From: Deltaproteobacteria bacterium
Lineage (GTDB): Bacteria > Desulfobacterota > Syntrophia > Syntrophales > UBA2210
NCBI GenBank assembly: GCA_011056825.1
Contig: DSBH01000275.1
Location: forward strand, 1-5,643
Direction of reading: 5' to 3'
Length of the DNA: 5,643 nucleotides
Position 1 is the stretch's first letter. Each line of letters opens with the position of its first letter. Shown here piece by piece: positions 1 to 5,382 of this stretch. A model generated the notes under the pieces. That model saw only the letters and a program-made list of their open reading frames with translations, was not told the DNA's origin and searched no databases. The position numbers and the translations under genes were made by a program.

Positions 1-99
1 CCTTTGAAAACCTGAAAAAGTAAACGTGCCCTTGACCTCATCTTCTACAGAGAAAAAGATGCGTTGACCCCCTCTTCTCTCCCTTTTTTCTTCCCCCAT
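1..99 (-). CDS. PilZ-domain protein, N-terminal fragment (runs off left edge)
   Basis: An ATG at 99-97 opens a frame that stays open to base 1, giving 33 residues that begin MGEEKRERRGGQRIFFSVED. A GAGGG ribosome binding site at 106-110 lies 6 nt upstream of the ATG. The arginine pair followed by three residues and another arginine (R9-x3-R13), then a hydrophobic strand (IFFS) and a turn into a second strand (VKGTFTF), is the classical start of a PilZ domain. In that family the RxxxR arginines bind the phosphates of cyclic di-GMP. The second signature, D/NxSxxG, would lie beyond the window edge and cannot be checked. The likely role is a cytoplasmic c-di-GMP effector; its output (motility, exopolysaccharide or other) is unknown. 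A candidate promoter lies at 202-228. The identification rests on a short segment but the motif is in the right place. Confidence 0.72.
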   Translation of the reverse strand, partial: MGEEKRERRGGQRIFFSVEDEVKGTFTFSGFQR

Positions 100-150
100 A
101 GGCCACCCTCGTCCCCTGATTTCGCTCTTCCGTTGAGTTCAAATGAGCAA

Positions 151-193
151 ATGCTGAGCATATCTCTGTTAACTGTTAGTATTTAGTATTCAT
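151..193. repeat. Palindrome ATGCTgAGCAT plus run of 7-bp units in the PilZ leader
   Basis: Bases 151-161 form a perfect 11-base palindrome (five base pairs around a central G). Just beyond, 166-193 reads as four 7-bp units: CTGTTAA, CTGTTAG, TATTTAG, TATTCAT. Units 1 and 2 differ at one position, and TAGTATT occurs twice in tandem. The block sits between the candidate promoter and the PilZ start. An operator or a simple AT-rich slippage repeat are both possible; the sequence alone does not decide. The remainder of 100-338 shows no convincing gene. Confidence 0.35.
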
Positions 194-201
194 TGTCAAA
201 C

Positions 202-228
202 CTTATAGTTTTTTCTCCTCTTTGTCAA
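202..228 (-). promoter_or_regulatory. Candidate sigma70-type promoter upstream of the PilZ gene
   Basis: On the minus strand a perfect TTGACA (228-223) is followed after 15 nt by TATAAG (207-202), five of six matches to TATAAT. The spacing is shorter than the optimal 17 nt. A second TTGACA occurs at 199-194, but I see no good -10 box for it. The site lies about 100 bp upstream of the PilZ start, so the transcript would have a long leader. That leader contains an 11-bp palindrome and a run of 7-bp repeats. Confidence 0.4.
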
Positions 229-338
229 GAATATCAATCAATTCTCCCATCATCATAACAGTGGAAGCTCTGTCTCTACCACGTGCCTCTTTATTTTGTT
301 ACTAGATTTATTGCCTTGTTACGCCACTATTCGGCTCT

Positions 339-653
339 TTAATCTATATAGATGTCGTACGCTCTATAGTAACCCTCCCGGTCGATTATATATCGGACCC
401 TGACCCAATCACCGACAATTGGCCAGCGCGGCGGATGAAAATTTGTTTTAACACCCGTGTATATCGTGTAGATTTTTTGATTGGAACTTATTGTCAATGA
501 CCCTTTGCTGCCAAATATCGGGTATATGGCTGTTACCTTCCCGCTCACTATCCTGATTTTTGCTGCGTGGACGGTGTTGATATCCGCTGCGATCAGCAAG
601 ACCACACTACAGGCGAAAAGGACCACTACCAATAAAGCCATTATTCTCTTCAT
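339..653 (-). CDS. Small exported beta-rich protein (unknown function)
   Basis: This 104-residue protein starts at an ATG with an excellent AAGGAGG ribosome binding site (659-665) 5 nt upstream. Residues 1-30 are a Sec signal peptide: KR at positions 2-3, a hydrophobic core at about 5-23, and an AxA-like site VHA before A31. The mature part is about 74 residues with a beta-strand rhythm: SGKVTAIYPIFG, SLTISSNQKIYTIYTG, then a T-x-F segment (TNF), a VGDWVRVRY segment and a final YRAYDIYID strand. The order GxVt-, -ltl-, T.F, -vGd.VkV.Y-, A..I resembles small OB-fold-like periplasmic domains such as DUF5666. That likeness is from memory of the pattern and is not a search result. There is no lipobox cysteine, so it is probably soluble in the periplasm or secreted. 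I can assign no biochemical role. Confidence 0.8.
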   Translation of the reverse strand: MKRIMALLVVVLFACSVVLLIAADINTVHAAKIRIVSGKVTAIYPIFGSKGSLTISSNQKIYTIYTGVKTNFHPPRWPIVGDWVRVRYIIDREGYYRAYDIYID

Positions 654-742
654 TGTTTCCTCCTTGAGCGTTTTATTTTTTACAACGTTTTAAGCTCTCT
701 TTTCTGTCGACTCCCCCTCATTTTATACGCAATAGACGACTT

Positions 743-1849
743 TTAAGGTTTCCGCTTCGGCTTCGGTGTTAACGGTTTATCTTTAATCGGGGTTTGAGCA
801 GCAGCGGGTTTCGGCACGCTGGTTTTTTCTGACCCGAGCAGAACGGCGATCCAGCGTGTATCTTCCGAGGTATCCAGGGCGATCTTTACCGTCATGGTCA
901 GAGGAACCGACAGCAACATACCGACAGGCCCTAATATCCACCCCCAGAATATTAAGGATAGAAATACCACCAGTGTTGACAACCCCAACCTCCGGCCCAT
1001 AAGGCGCGGTTCGATAGCATTACCCATGGCCACATTAATCACGACATAGCCGATGGCGACCACAAGGGCCCTGCCCAATCCCAGTTGTATGATCGTCAAG
1101 AGAACGGCGGGTACTGCCGCCATGATTGAGCCGATGTTGGGAATGTAGTTCAGGATAAAGGCCAGCAATCCCCATAAGAGAGGATAGTCGACACCCAGAA
1201 GGGTGAGAAAAATGGTCACAAAAGCACCGGTCACAAAGCTGATGACCGTCTTGATGCCGATATACCGAACGACCGTGTCGGCGAAATTCTTCACGTGCCC
1301 CAGCGAGGCCTCAGGGTCTTGAAATATGGCACGCAGCTTGACGGGGATGCTCGAGGCCTCAAGGAGCATGAAGATGACCGTGATGAGGATCAAAAAGCCG
1401 TTCGTGAGCACCCCGCCCAATTCGTTGAGCAGGTTGACGACGAGCTTCATGACGGCTGCGGAATTGAATATCTTGTTTAATTCAAGGCGGTCGACATCGA
1501 CGCCGATCCGATCCAGCCAGTCCAAGACCGCATTTGTCTGCCCCCTGAGCCTCATTTCATAAAAGGGCAATTTGCTGGAGAAATCATTCACCGAGGAGCC
1601 TATCAGGCCGGGTATCATAAACAAGAAGACGAGGATACCGCACATGACGATTAACAGGGCAAGCCATGTAGGGACCTTCCTCTTTTTCAGCCAAAAGAGG
1701 ATTGGTGAACCGCCGATTGAGATAAAGGCCGCCAACAAGAAGGGTACGATAATGGCCTTGGCGGCGCTCATCCCCGCTACAACGATGACGAACGCGGCAA
1801 AGATCATCAGTACATAAGCGGCATTTGGCGGTCGATGAGTATTGTTCAT
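743..1849 (-). CDS. AI-2E family transporter (PerM/TqsA-like permease)
   Basis: This 368-residue inner-membrane protein has the usual AI-2E transporter architecture. Two helices lie at about 11-47, a third at 61-82, and a soluble/amphipathic section at 83-147. A helix at 149-166 and a dense helical block at 200-322 follow. Family signatures are clear: LNYIPNIGSIMAAVPAVLL at 233-251 and a C-terminal block at 277-319 with GNAIEPRLMGRRLGL, FWGW and GPVGMLLSVPLT. The last 25 residues are a Pro/Lys/Ala-rich, probably disordered cytoplasmic tail ending KPKRKP. Length is typical. An AGGAG ribosome binding site (1859-1863) precedes the ATG by 9 nt. Members include TqsA (autoinducer-2 export) and a Na+/H+ antiporter subgroup, so the substrate cannot be read from the sequence. 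No luxS or other quorum gene is nearby, so signalling should not be assumed. Confidence 0.93.
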   Translation of the reverse strand: MNNTHRPPNAAYVLMIFAAFVIVVAGMSAAKAIIVPFLLAAFISIGGSPILFWLKKRKVPTWLALLIVMCGILVFLFMIPGLIGSSVNDFSSKLPFYEMRLRGQTNAVLDWLDRIGVDVDRLELNKIFNSAAVMKLVVNLLNELGGVLTNGFLILITVIFMLLEASSIPVKLRAIFQDPEASLGHVKNFADTVVRYIGIKTVISFVTGAFVTIFLTLLGVDYPLLWGLLAFILNYIPNIGSIMAAVPAVLLTIIQLGLGRALVVAIGYVVINVAMGNAIEPRLMGRRLGLSTLVVFLSLIFWGWILGPVGMLLSVPLTMTVKIALDTSEDTRWIAVLLGSEKTSVPKPAAAQTPIKDKPLTPKPKRKP

Positions 1850-1871
1850 TGATTATTACTCCTCTGAGATC

Positions 1872-1895
1872 AGCGGACGGGCTAACGCATCCGCT
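1872..1895 (-). promoter_or_regulatory. Inverted repeat in the AI-2E gene 5' leader
   Basis: AGCGGA (1872-1877) and TCCGCT (1890-1895) form a perfect 6-bp stem around a 12-nt loop. The stem lies a few bases upstream of the ribosome binding site of the permease gene and would be in its mRNA leader. It could modulate translation or bind a protein. It is short enough to be chance. Confidence 0.3.
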
Positions 1896-1902
1896 TCAAT
1901 AA

Positions 1903-1931
1903 TACATAAATATATAATTCATAATTGTCAA
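1903..1931 (-). promoter_or_regulatory. Candidate promoter for the AI-2E transporter gene
   Basis: On the minus strand a perfect TTGACA -35 box (1931-1926) begins an AT-rich stretch. At the optimal 17-nt spacing the hexamer is TATGTA (1908-1903), a weak -10 box. A better match, TATTAT (1904-1899), is 21 nt away. The block sits in the 114-bp gap between the methyltransferase stop and the permease start. It is much more AT-rich than the genes on either side, which favours separate transcription of the permease. Confidence 0.45.
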
Positions 1932-1963
1932 CTATGAAGATTTGTCCCTCACATCTACCCATG

Positions 1964-2647
1964 TCATGTTTCTTTCTTCATTGCCAGGCAGCAGAGAACG
2001 CCTGCGAAGTGCGTGCTCCCCTGTTTGAACAACGACTTCTCAGGCAGCATCTCAAGGGTCTGCCGGCTATAAAACGGCTCCTCAAATGCATGCAACCACA
2101 AGAGCAACATCCGCAAGCGGCCGAACTCACGCGCCGCCTCGTTCAGTACCGATTGTGGGGTATCGCTCAGTACATCATACACAAGGGCATACCCGCCGTG
2201 CTTCAGGACACGATGGATCTCGTTGAGCGCTCTCACCGGCTCCTTCCAGTGATGAATAGAGCCGGTGCTCACCACTGCATCGAACGAGCCATCTCCATAC
2301 GGGATATGGGACGCATCACCTGTCTTGAGATCAATAATGCCGGCAAGCCCGGCCGTGCGCACATTGGTTTTGGCCTTTTCCACCATCGAGGGTGATATGT
2401 CGATACCATGGAGATGCAGCGCTGGAGACTGCTTATGAAGCTTGATGAGCAGCCAGCCAGGCCCCATCCCCACATCCAAACAGTTTCCCTCTTTGCAATG
2501 ACGCAGAATGTCTTGGGCCAAGAGATCATAGTTTCGTTGAAAGATGCCGGTTTTGCTTATTTTATTATAGAGCTTTGTTCCGGGACTCGGAATGCCCTCC
2601 GGATGGAAGAGCTTCAGCAGCCTGCGAAAGGGGGTCAAGTGTGCCAT
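1964..2647 (-). CDS. Class I SAM-dependent methyltransferase (Methyltransf_11/25 type)
   Basis: This 227-residue cytosolic protein has a Rossmann-fold methyltransferase core. Motif I is LDVGMGPG (57-64), the glycine-rich S-adenosylmethionine loop. D83 in GIDISPSMVEKAK (81-93) is the acidic residue expected to contact the ribose hydroxyls. DASHIPYGDGSFDAVVSTGS (111-130) covers the adenine-contacting and motif IV region, followed by IHHW. EIHRVLKHGGYALVYDV (143-159) is the usual post-motif strand and turn. The N-terminal 40 residues (TPFRRLLKLFHPEG...) and the C-terminal 50 residues probably form the substrate lid. This pattern is shared by UbiE-like, small-molecule and lipid methyltransferases, so the substrate is not predictable. 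The ribosome binding site (GAGAGGG, 2653-2659) is weaker than at neighbouring genes. It is separated from both neighbours by more than 100 bp, with no obvious partner. Confidence 0.92.
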   Translation of the reverse strand: MAHLTPFRRLLKLFHPEGIPSPGTKLYNKISKTGIFQRNYDLLAQDILRHCKEGNCLDVGMGPGWLLIKLHKQSPALHLHGIDISPSMVEKAKTNVRTAGLAGIIDLKTGDASHIPYGDGSFDAVVSTGSIHHWKEPVRALNEIHRVLKHGGYALVYDVLSDTPQSVLNEAAREFGRLRMLLLWLHAFEEPFYSRQTLEMLPEKSLFKQGSTHFAGVLCCLAMKKET

Positions 2648-2715
2648 GTAAGCCCTCTCGGCTTGATAGATTCAATTATGGATCAATCCGCCTGACAGTA
2701 CAGAGCGACGGCACG

Positions 2716-2728
2716 GGATATGATATCC
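2716..2728. promoter_or_regulatory. 13-base palindrome GGATATgATATCC in the methyltransferase upstream region
   Basis: The sequence is a perfect inverted repeat of six bases on each side of a central G. It is centred about 75 bp upstream of the methyltransferase start. It lies in a 233-bp intergenic region (2648-2880) in which I see no credible gene on either strand. Position and symmetry fit an operator for a dimeric regulator. There is no second copy in the window and no regulator gene beside it, so this is only a candidate. Confidence 0.3.
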
Positions 2729-2880
2729 GCTGCAAATAATAGCTTAGGCTGGGATCTCAATAAAGCTCATGAATGAAGATTGCACACCGCCATGTTGTCA
2801 TGGAGAAGCCTATTGTGAAAAACGTGAATTTTAAACAACGTCCACCTGATTGTCTCTATCCTCCGAACGGTGGGTTTGCT

Positions 2881-3870
2881 TCAGAGTTGATACGTCGCCC
2901 CTGCTTTCAGCACATCGGTTTTACATGTGAGTTCATTTTGGAATCGATCTATGGCATGATCGCAGGTATCATGTGCGGAAAGAAAGACACGCTGGGGGGC
3001 GGCGTCATTGAGACTATCGATGGTGCGGCTTAGGTCTGCGTCGGTTAGTCGCCTCCAGGGAGGCTTGCCCGTGCCAACGATCATTTGGAGCTTCAGCCCT
3101 CGCTTGCGAAGCGGGCTGTCTGTTATGGGGAAGTGGAGCCCCCCGCCCACGGCGTATATCGGTTCATCGGATAGTTTCCTGGCCATCTGGATAATCGTTT
3201 CAATGGTCGGGTGCCCGCAGCCGGTGATGACAACAAGCCCCTTGCCCTTGATCCGGGCGATAAGGGCCTGTTCCTCGGTCCAGCCGAAGAAGAACAGGCT
3301 TCTTGACAGGGGCCCGGTTGAGGCGATTCCCGCATGCAGCATCCTGGGACCCTCAACTACCTCGGCTTGAAAACCCTCTGCTGTGGCTTGGGCGGGCACA
3401 AAACACGGTTGTCCTTGAGGATCGCCGATTTCACGGGGCACCATCACCTCTTTTTCCCGGACGGCTTGGTGACCGCCCATGTGGTCGGGGTGAAGGTGGG
3501 AGATCGCCAACGCGTCCGCATCCTTCAACTCGAAGCCGATCTTGCGGGCATTATGGGACAAGGCCGGCATCTCCGGACCGAATCCTACATCGAAGAGCAC
3601 AGAGCCCAGATCGGTCTTGATACGATAGGAGACCCCCGGCGCTCCCAGAAAGCCGGGCTCTGTCTTCTGTTCTACGAGGACCGTCAGCTCACAATGATCG
3701 AGCGGAGGCATTGCCAAAGGCTTTGCCTTCTCGATCCGTGCTGTGTTCACCTCGTGCGACCGTTGTCTGTTCTCCTTGAATCGGCGGTTTTTACGCATCA
3801 GCATGGGGATAAGGACAGGCGAAGACACCGCTATAACAGGCCACCAGGCAGGTGAGATACGACGAGCCAC
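2881..3870 (-). CDS. Membrane-anchored metallo-beta-lactamase-fold hydrolase (COG1237-like)
   Basis: This 329-residue protein starts at GTG with an AGGAGG ribosome binding site (3877-3882) 6 nt upstream. Residues 9-25 (WWPVIAVSSPVLIPMLM) form a single hydrophobic segment between basic residues, suggesting an N-terminal membrane anchor. A basic linker follows. The MBL domain runs from about residue 60: TDLGSVLFDVGFGPE (86-100), then the metal-binding HLHPDH (H125, H127, D129, H130). Later metal or active-site positions are GCGH (H220), GGGLH (H246) and SAHDTC (H300). This order, with TGCxH and GGxxH motifs, matches the COG1237 group. That group includes the archaeal dihydropterin/beta-ribofuranosylaminobenzene 5'-phosphate synthase annotated in methanopterin synthesis, and many uncharacterised bacterial hydrolases. 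No methanopterin genes are nearby, so I call only a metal-dependent hydrolase. The topology (which side the domain faces) is not certain. Confidence 0.88.
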   Translation of the reverse strand: MARRISPAWWPVIAVSSPVLIPMLMRKNRRFKENRQRSHEVNTARIEKAKPLAMPPLDHCELTVLVEQKTEPGFLGAPGVSYRIKTDLGSVLFDVGFGPEMPALSHNARKIGFELKDADALAISHLHPDHMGGHQAVREKEVMVPREIGDPQGQPCFVPAQATAEGFQAEVVEGPRMLHAGIASTGPLSRSLFFFGWTEEQALIARIKGKGLVVITGCGHPTIETIIQMARKLSDEPIYAVGGGLHFPITDSPLRKRGLKLQMIVGTGKPPWRRLTDADLSRTIDSLNDAAPQRVFLSAHDTCDHAIDRFQNELTCKTDVLKAGATYQL

Positions 3871-3876
3871 TTTTTT

Positions 3877-3882
3877 CCTCCT
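3877..3882 (-). promoter_or_regulatory. Ribosome binding site fixing the GTG start of the MBL gene
   Basis: AGGAGG on the minus strand lies 6 nt before the GTG at 3870-3868. It decides the start: the anchor helix at residues 9-25 is part of the protein. The rest of the 168-bp gap (3883-4038) shows no gene and no clear terminator. Confidence 0.75.
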
Positions 3883-4038
3883 CTCAAACGACCACGCGCA
3901 ACGGCCCGAGTCACTGCATCCTATGGCATCATCAGCATGGCCTTATTATCCTGCGTAACTATTGAACCTCTACCTTTTCTATACAAAAAAGTCGATGCCC
4001 CCTGTGATCTTTTGACAGCCCTATTTTGTGAACCCGGC

Positions 4039-4551
4039 TTACCGTGCTGCGCTGCCAGGGCAGATCAACCTCATCTTGCAGTTGGTGCACGCCACTTTTC
4101 TGCTGATTGCCCCGCTGTAAACAGCGACGGCCAGCAGCAGCACCAGCACGGCTACTTTGAGTGCCGTGACCTCTTGTACGAGTGCTACGATGCACAAGAC
4201 AAGAGGGATCAGGGTCAGCAGGCCATAGGTGATGGGGGCTGCCTTGATACCGGCGCAGGTGCTGAATTGGTCAATGCTGCCTGGGCTAAAGAACAGGGCG
4301 GATATCTTGCCCCAGCCGAGGGCGCATTGTTTCCCGTAGTAGTAGCAATTGGTGCAGACCAGCTTTCGGAGCACGACGAATATCATGATGATCGCCGCTG
4401 CAAGATAGAGCCACGCCACCACAGGGAAGGCAAACCAGCACGCAACAGTCCCCAACCCAATCCATATGAGCATCAGGACATTGCTGAATATGACACGGGA
4501 GAGAGGAAAGGATTCGAGTCCCTGCGTATAGATCTGTGCGCCTTTTTTCAT
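4039..4551 (-). CDS. Four-helix membrane protein with duplicated CTNC cysteine cluster (unknown function)
   Basis: The protein is 170 residues from the ATG at 4551. An in-frame GTG 27 bases upstream is possible. The ATG start is preferred because AGGAGGG (4556-4562) sits just before it. Predicted helices are about 21-41, 43-62, 106-126 and 129-149. Each helix pair is followed directly by a cysteine cluster: RKLVCTNCYYYGKQC (62-76) and RKVACTNCKMRLIC (151-164). The RK-x-x-CTNC core and its position after the second helix are repeated, which points to internal duplication. Both clusters should face the same side of the membrane, probably the cytoplasm by the positive-inside rule. CxxC plus a third cysteine suggests zinc, iron-sulfur or thiol redox chemistry. 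A further cysteine is C99. The segment GWGKISALFF (79-88) after the first cluster also looks family-conserved, judged from memory. I cannot name an established family. Confidence 0.85.
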   Translation of the reverse strand: MKKGAQIYTQGLESFPLSRVIFSNVLMLIWIGLGTVACWFAFPVVAWLYLAAAIIMIFVVLRKLVCTNCYYYGKQCALGWGKISALFFSPGSIDQFSTCAGIKAAPITYGLLTLIPLVLCIVALVQEVTALKVAVLVLLLAVAVYSGAISRKVACTNCKMRLICPGSAAR

Positions 4552-4593
4552 TGTGCCCTCCTGATGGTTTTTTGCCACGCCATCTCACACGTA

Positions 4594-4619
4594 AGTTCAG
4601 CGGCAGGGTTGTCGCGCCC
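4594..4619. repeat. 26-bp direct repeat, copy 1
   Basis: The plus-strand sequence begins AGTTCAGCGGCAGGG and ends TGTCGCGCCC. It is identical over 26 bases to 4857-4882, and identity stops abruptly at both ends. In this copy the flank that would complete a CCGCTG arm reads CCAATG, so the hairpin seen in copy 2 is lost. It lies just upstream of the four-helix membrane protein gene, 43 bp before its ATG. Confidence 0.9.
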
Positions 4620-4705
4620 AATGTGAAGTTGGCAAGGACTCTTTATCACTTGTTTGTTAAGGGCAAAGCTTCAACCCCCAAGATTTTCCCGAGTTTTGAT
4701 TATTT

Positions 4706-4807
4706 TTACTTACCTGCTTTTTTCTCTTGTTTCGCAAGCCGTTTCTCTTTTCGCGTTTTTTGTGGCTTCTTTTTTACATTCTTTTTAGCGTCATGGCTTT
4801 TGGCCAT
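4706..4807 (-). CDS. Lysine-rich 33-residue microprotein
   Basis: This short gene opens with ATG at 4807-4805 and stops at TAA 4708-4706. AAGGAG (4815-4820) lies 7 nt upstream, so it has a proper ribosome binding site. The product starts MAKSHDAKKNVKKKPQKTRK and ends EKKAGK. It contains 13 lysines, 2 arginines and only 3 acidic residues, a net charge of about +12, with no hydrophobic segment. The 20 residues after the proline would form a basic helix. I recall similar short proteins beginning MAKSHDAKK in deltaproteobacterial genomes, usually unnamed, but I could not run a search. Possible roles are nucleic-acid or ribosome association, or binding to anionic membranes; none is shown. The gene sits between two copies of a 26-bp repeat. 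Codon use mixes AAA and AAG, so it is not a simple poly-A artefact. Confidence 0.72.
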   Translation of the reverse strand: MAKSHDAKKNVKKKPQKTRKEKRLAKQEKKAGK

Positions 4808-4856
4808 TGTTTTTCTCCTTTTATTCTTTTGTTCGAATTTTTTTCATTTAAGGCCT

Positions 4857-4882
4857 AGTTCAGCGGCAGGGTTGTCGCGCCC
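4857..4882. repeat. 26-bp direct repeat, copy 2 (part of a hairpin)
   Basis: This copy is identical to 4594-4619 and in the same orientation, offset by 263 bp. Here the repeat and the bases after it form an inverted repeat: CAGCGG at 4861-4866 pairs with CCGCTG at 4881-4886 around a 14-nt interior. It lies upstream of the lysine-rich microprotein gene, about 50 bp before its ATG. The flanking bases 4887-5001 show no further gene. Confidence 0.9.
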
Positions 4883-5001
4883 GCTGCACGGATTGATACT
4901 ACTATGTTACCCCTGCGTTATCAAGATTAAACAGAGATTCCCCCTGCCTTCTCTAAAAGGCCCTTTATCCCTCCTGCGGTGATAAGGAATGAGGGGATGC
5001 C

Positions 5002-5217
5002 CTATTTCTTCTTTTTTTTCTTCTTCTGGGTCGAAACCTTAAATAGTGCGTACGCCGGGCAGAACCCGATGATGCCGGTGAGCACCCAGATGACGGCCAA
5101 AATGCCCAGGACAATGGCCAGCCAACCTGAGATGACGCCGGTCAGGTACAAGACCAGGACGACCAGCGCCAGCACTATCCGGATGATCCGATCAACTGCA
5201 CCCATATTCTTGATCAT
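5002..5217 (-). CDS. DUF2892 (YgaP-like) membrane protein with heptalysine tail
   Basis: This 71-residue protein has the DUF2892 layout. A short start MIKNMGAVDRIIRI leads into helix 1 (about 12-29, VLALVVLVLYLTGV). A tight turn (ISG) and helix 2 (about 31-49, WLAIVLGILAVIWVLTG) follow, then the conserved IIGFCPAYALF segment with the family cysteine. The family is the transmembrane part of YgaP-type rhodanese proteins and also occurs alone, as here. Alone, its function is unknown; the helices form dimers in YgaP. A GGAGG ribosome binding site precedes the ATG by 6 nt. The odd part is the C-terminus, STQ followed by seven lysines and then TAG. The lysines are coded by mixed AAG and AAA codons over a T8 run on the plus strand (5012-5019). 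Confidence 0.9.
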   Translation of the reverse strand: MIKNMGAVDRIIRIVLALVVLVLYLTGVISGWLAIVLGILAVIWVLTGIIGFCPAYALFKVSTQKKKKKKK

Positions 5218-5331
5218 AAGGCCCCTCCGTTTATGAAAATTTTTTAGATGTAACCCTGCAGCCTAAGTTGCTGTATCAGGTCGTATCGTGTCCCATTAAA
5301 TTTTGATAAAAAGCCCGTTTTGGAAAATGTA

Positions 5332-5347
5332 CGTCTTCAACAAGACG
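5332..5347 (-). terminator. Perfect hairpin, possible weak terminator after the right-edge MBL gene
   Basis: CGTCTT (5332-5337) and AAGACG (5342-5347) form a perfect 6-bp stem with a 4-nt loop, 36 bp past the stop codon of the right-edge gene. On the minus strand the bases after the stem read TACATTTTCC, which is only a weak T-tract. It could reduce read-through into the DUF2892 gene or stabilise the upstream transcript end. Confidence 0.35.
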
Positions 5348-5382
5348 CTTCTGAATGTTCCGACACATAATTTGTCAAAATA

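Noticed and set aside
203..298. Minus-strand open stretch ending in …MMMGELIDILDKEEKKL with a protein-like composition
   Set aside because: Only 31 codons between stops. The only ATGs give 17 residues, and no ribosome binding site precedes them. It overlaps the candidate TTGACA/TATAAG promoter. It may be a gene remnant, but nothing supports translation.
1925..2395. Plus-strand open frame of 156 codons
   Set aside because: It mirrors the methyltransferase gene on the opposite strand. There is no ribosome binding site and no recognisable fold.
2773..3033. Plus-strand open frame of 86 codons starting in the intergenic gap
   Set aside because: It has no ribosome binding site, runs antisense into the MBL gene and has no recognisable domain.
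3334..3855. Plus-strand open frame of 173 codons
   Set aside because: It is antisense to the MBL hydrolase, whose HxHxDH and other motifs show that the minus strand is coding.
4552..4578. Upstream GTG start adding nine residues to the four-helix membrane protein
   Set aside because: The added segment would contain the AGGAGGG ribosome binding site of the ATG at 4551, so the ATG is the better start.
3937..4626. Long plus-strand open frame of 229 codons
   Set aside because: It lies antisense to the four-helix membrane protein, has no ribosome binding site and encodes a Cys/His/Gln-rich product with no domain. The minus-strand gene explains the region.
4945..4975. Near-palindrome around AAAAGGCCCTTT as a terminator after the DUF2892 gene
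   Set aside because: The symmetry is imperfect, the stem is AT-rich, and no T-tract follows on the minus strand.
4536..4982. Plus-strand open frame rich in Phe and Leu, resembling a membrane protein
   Set aside because: The Phe/Leu richness comes from reading the lysine-rich microprotein gene backwards (AAA/AAG become TTT/CTT). No ribosome binding site.
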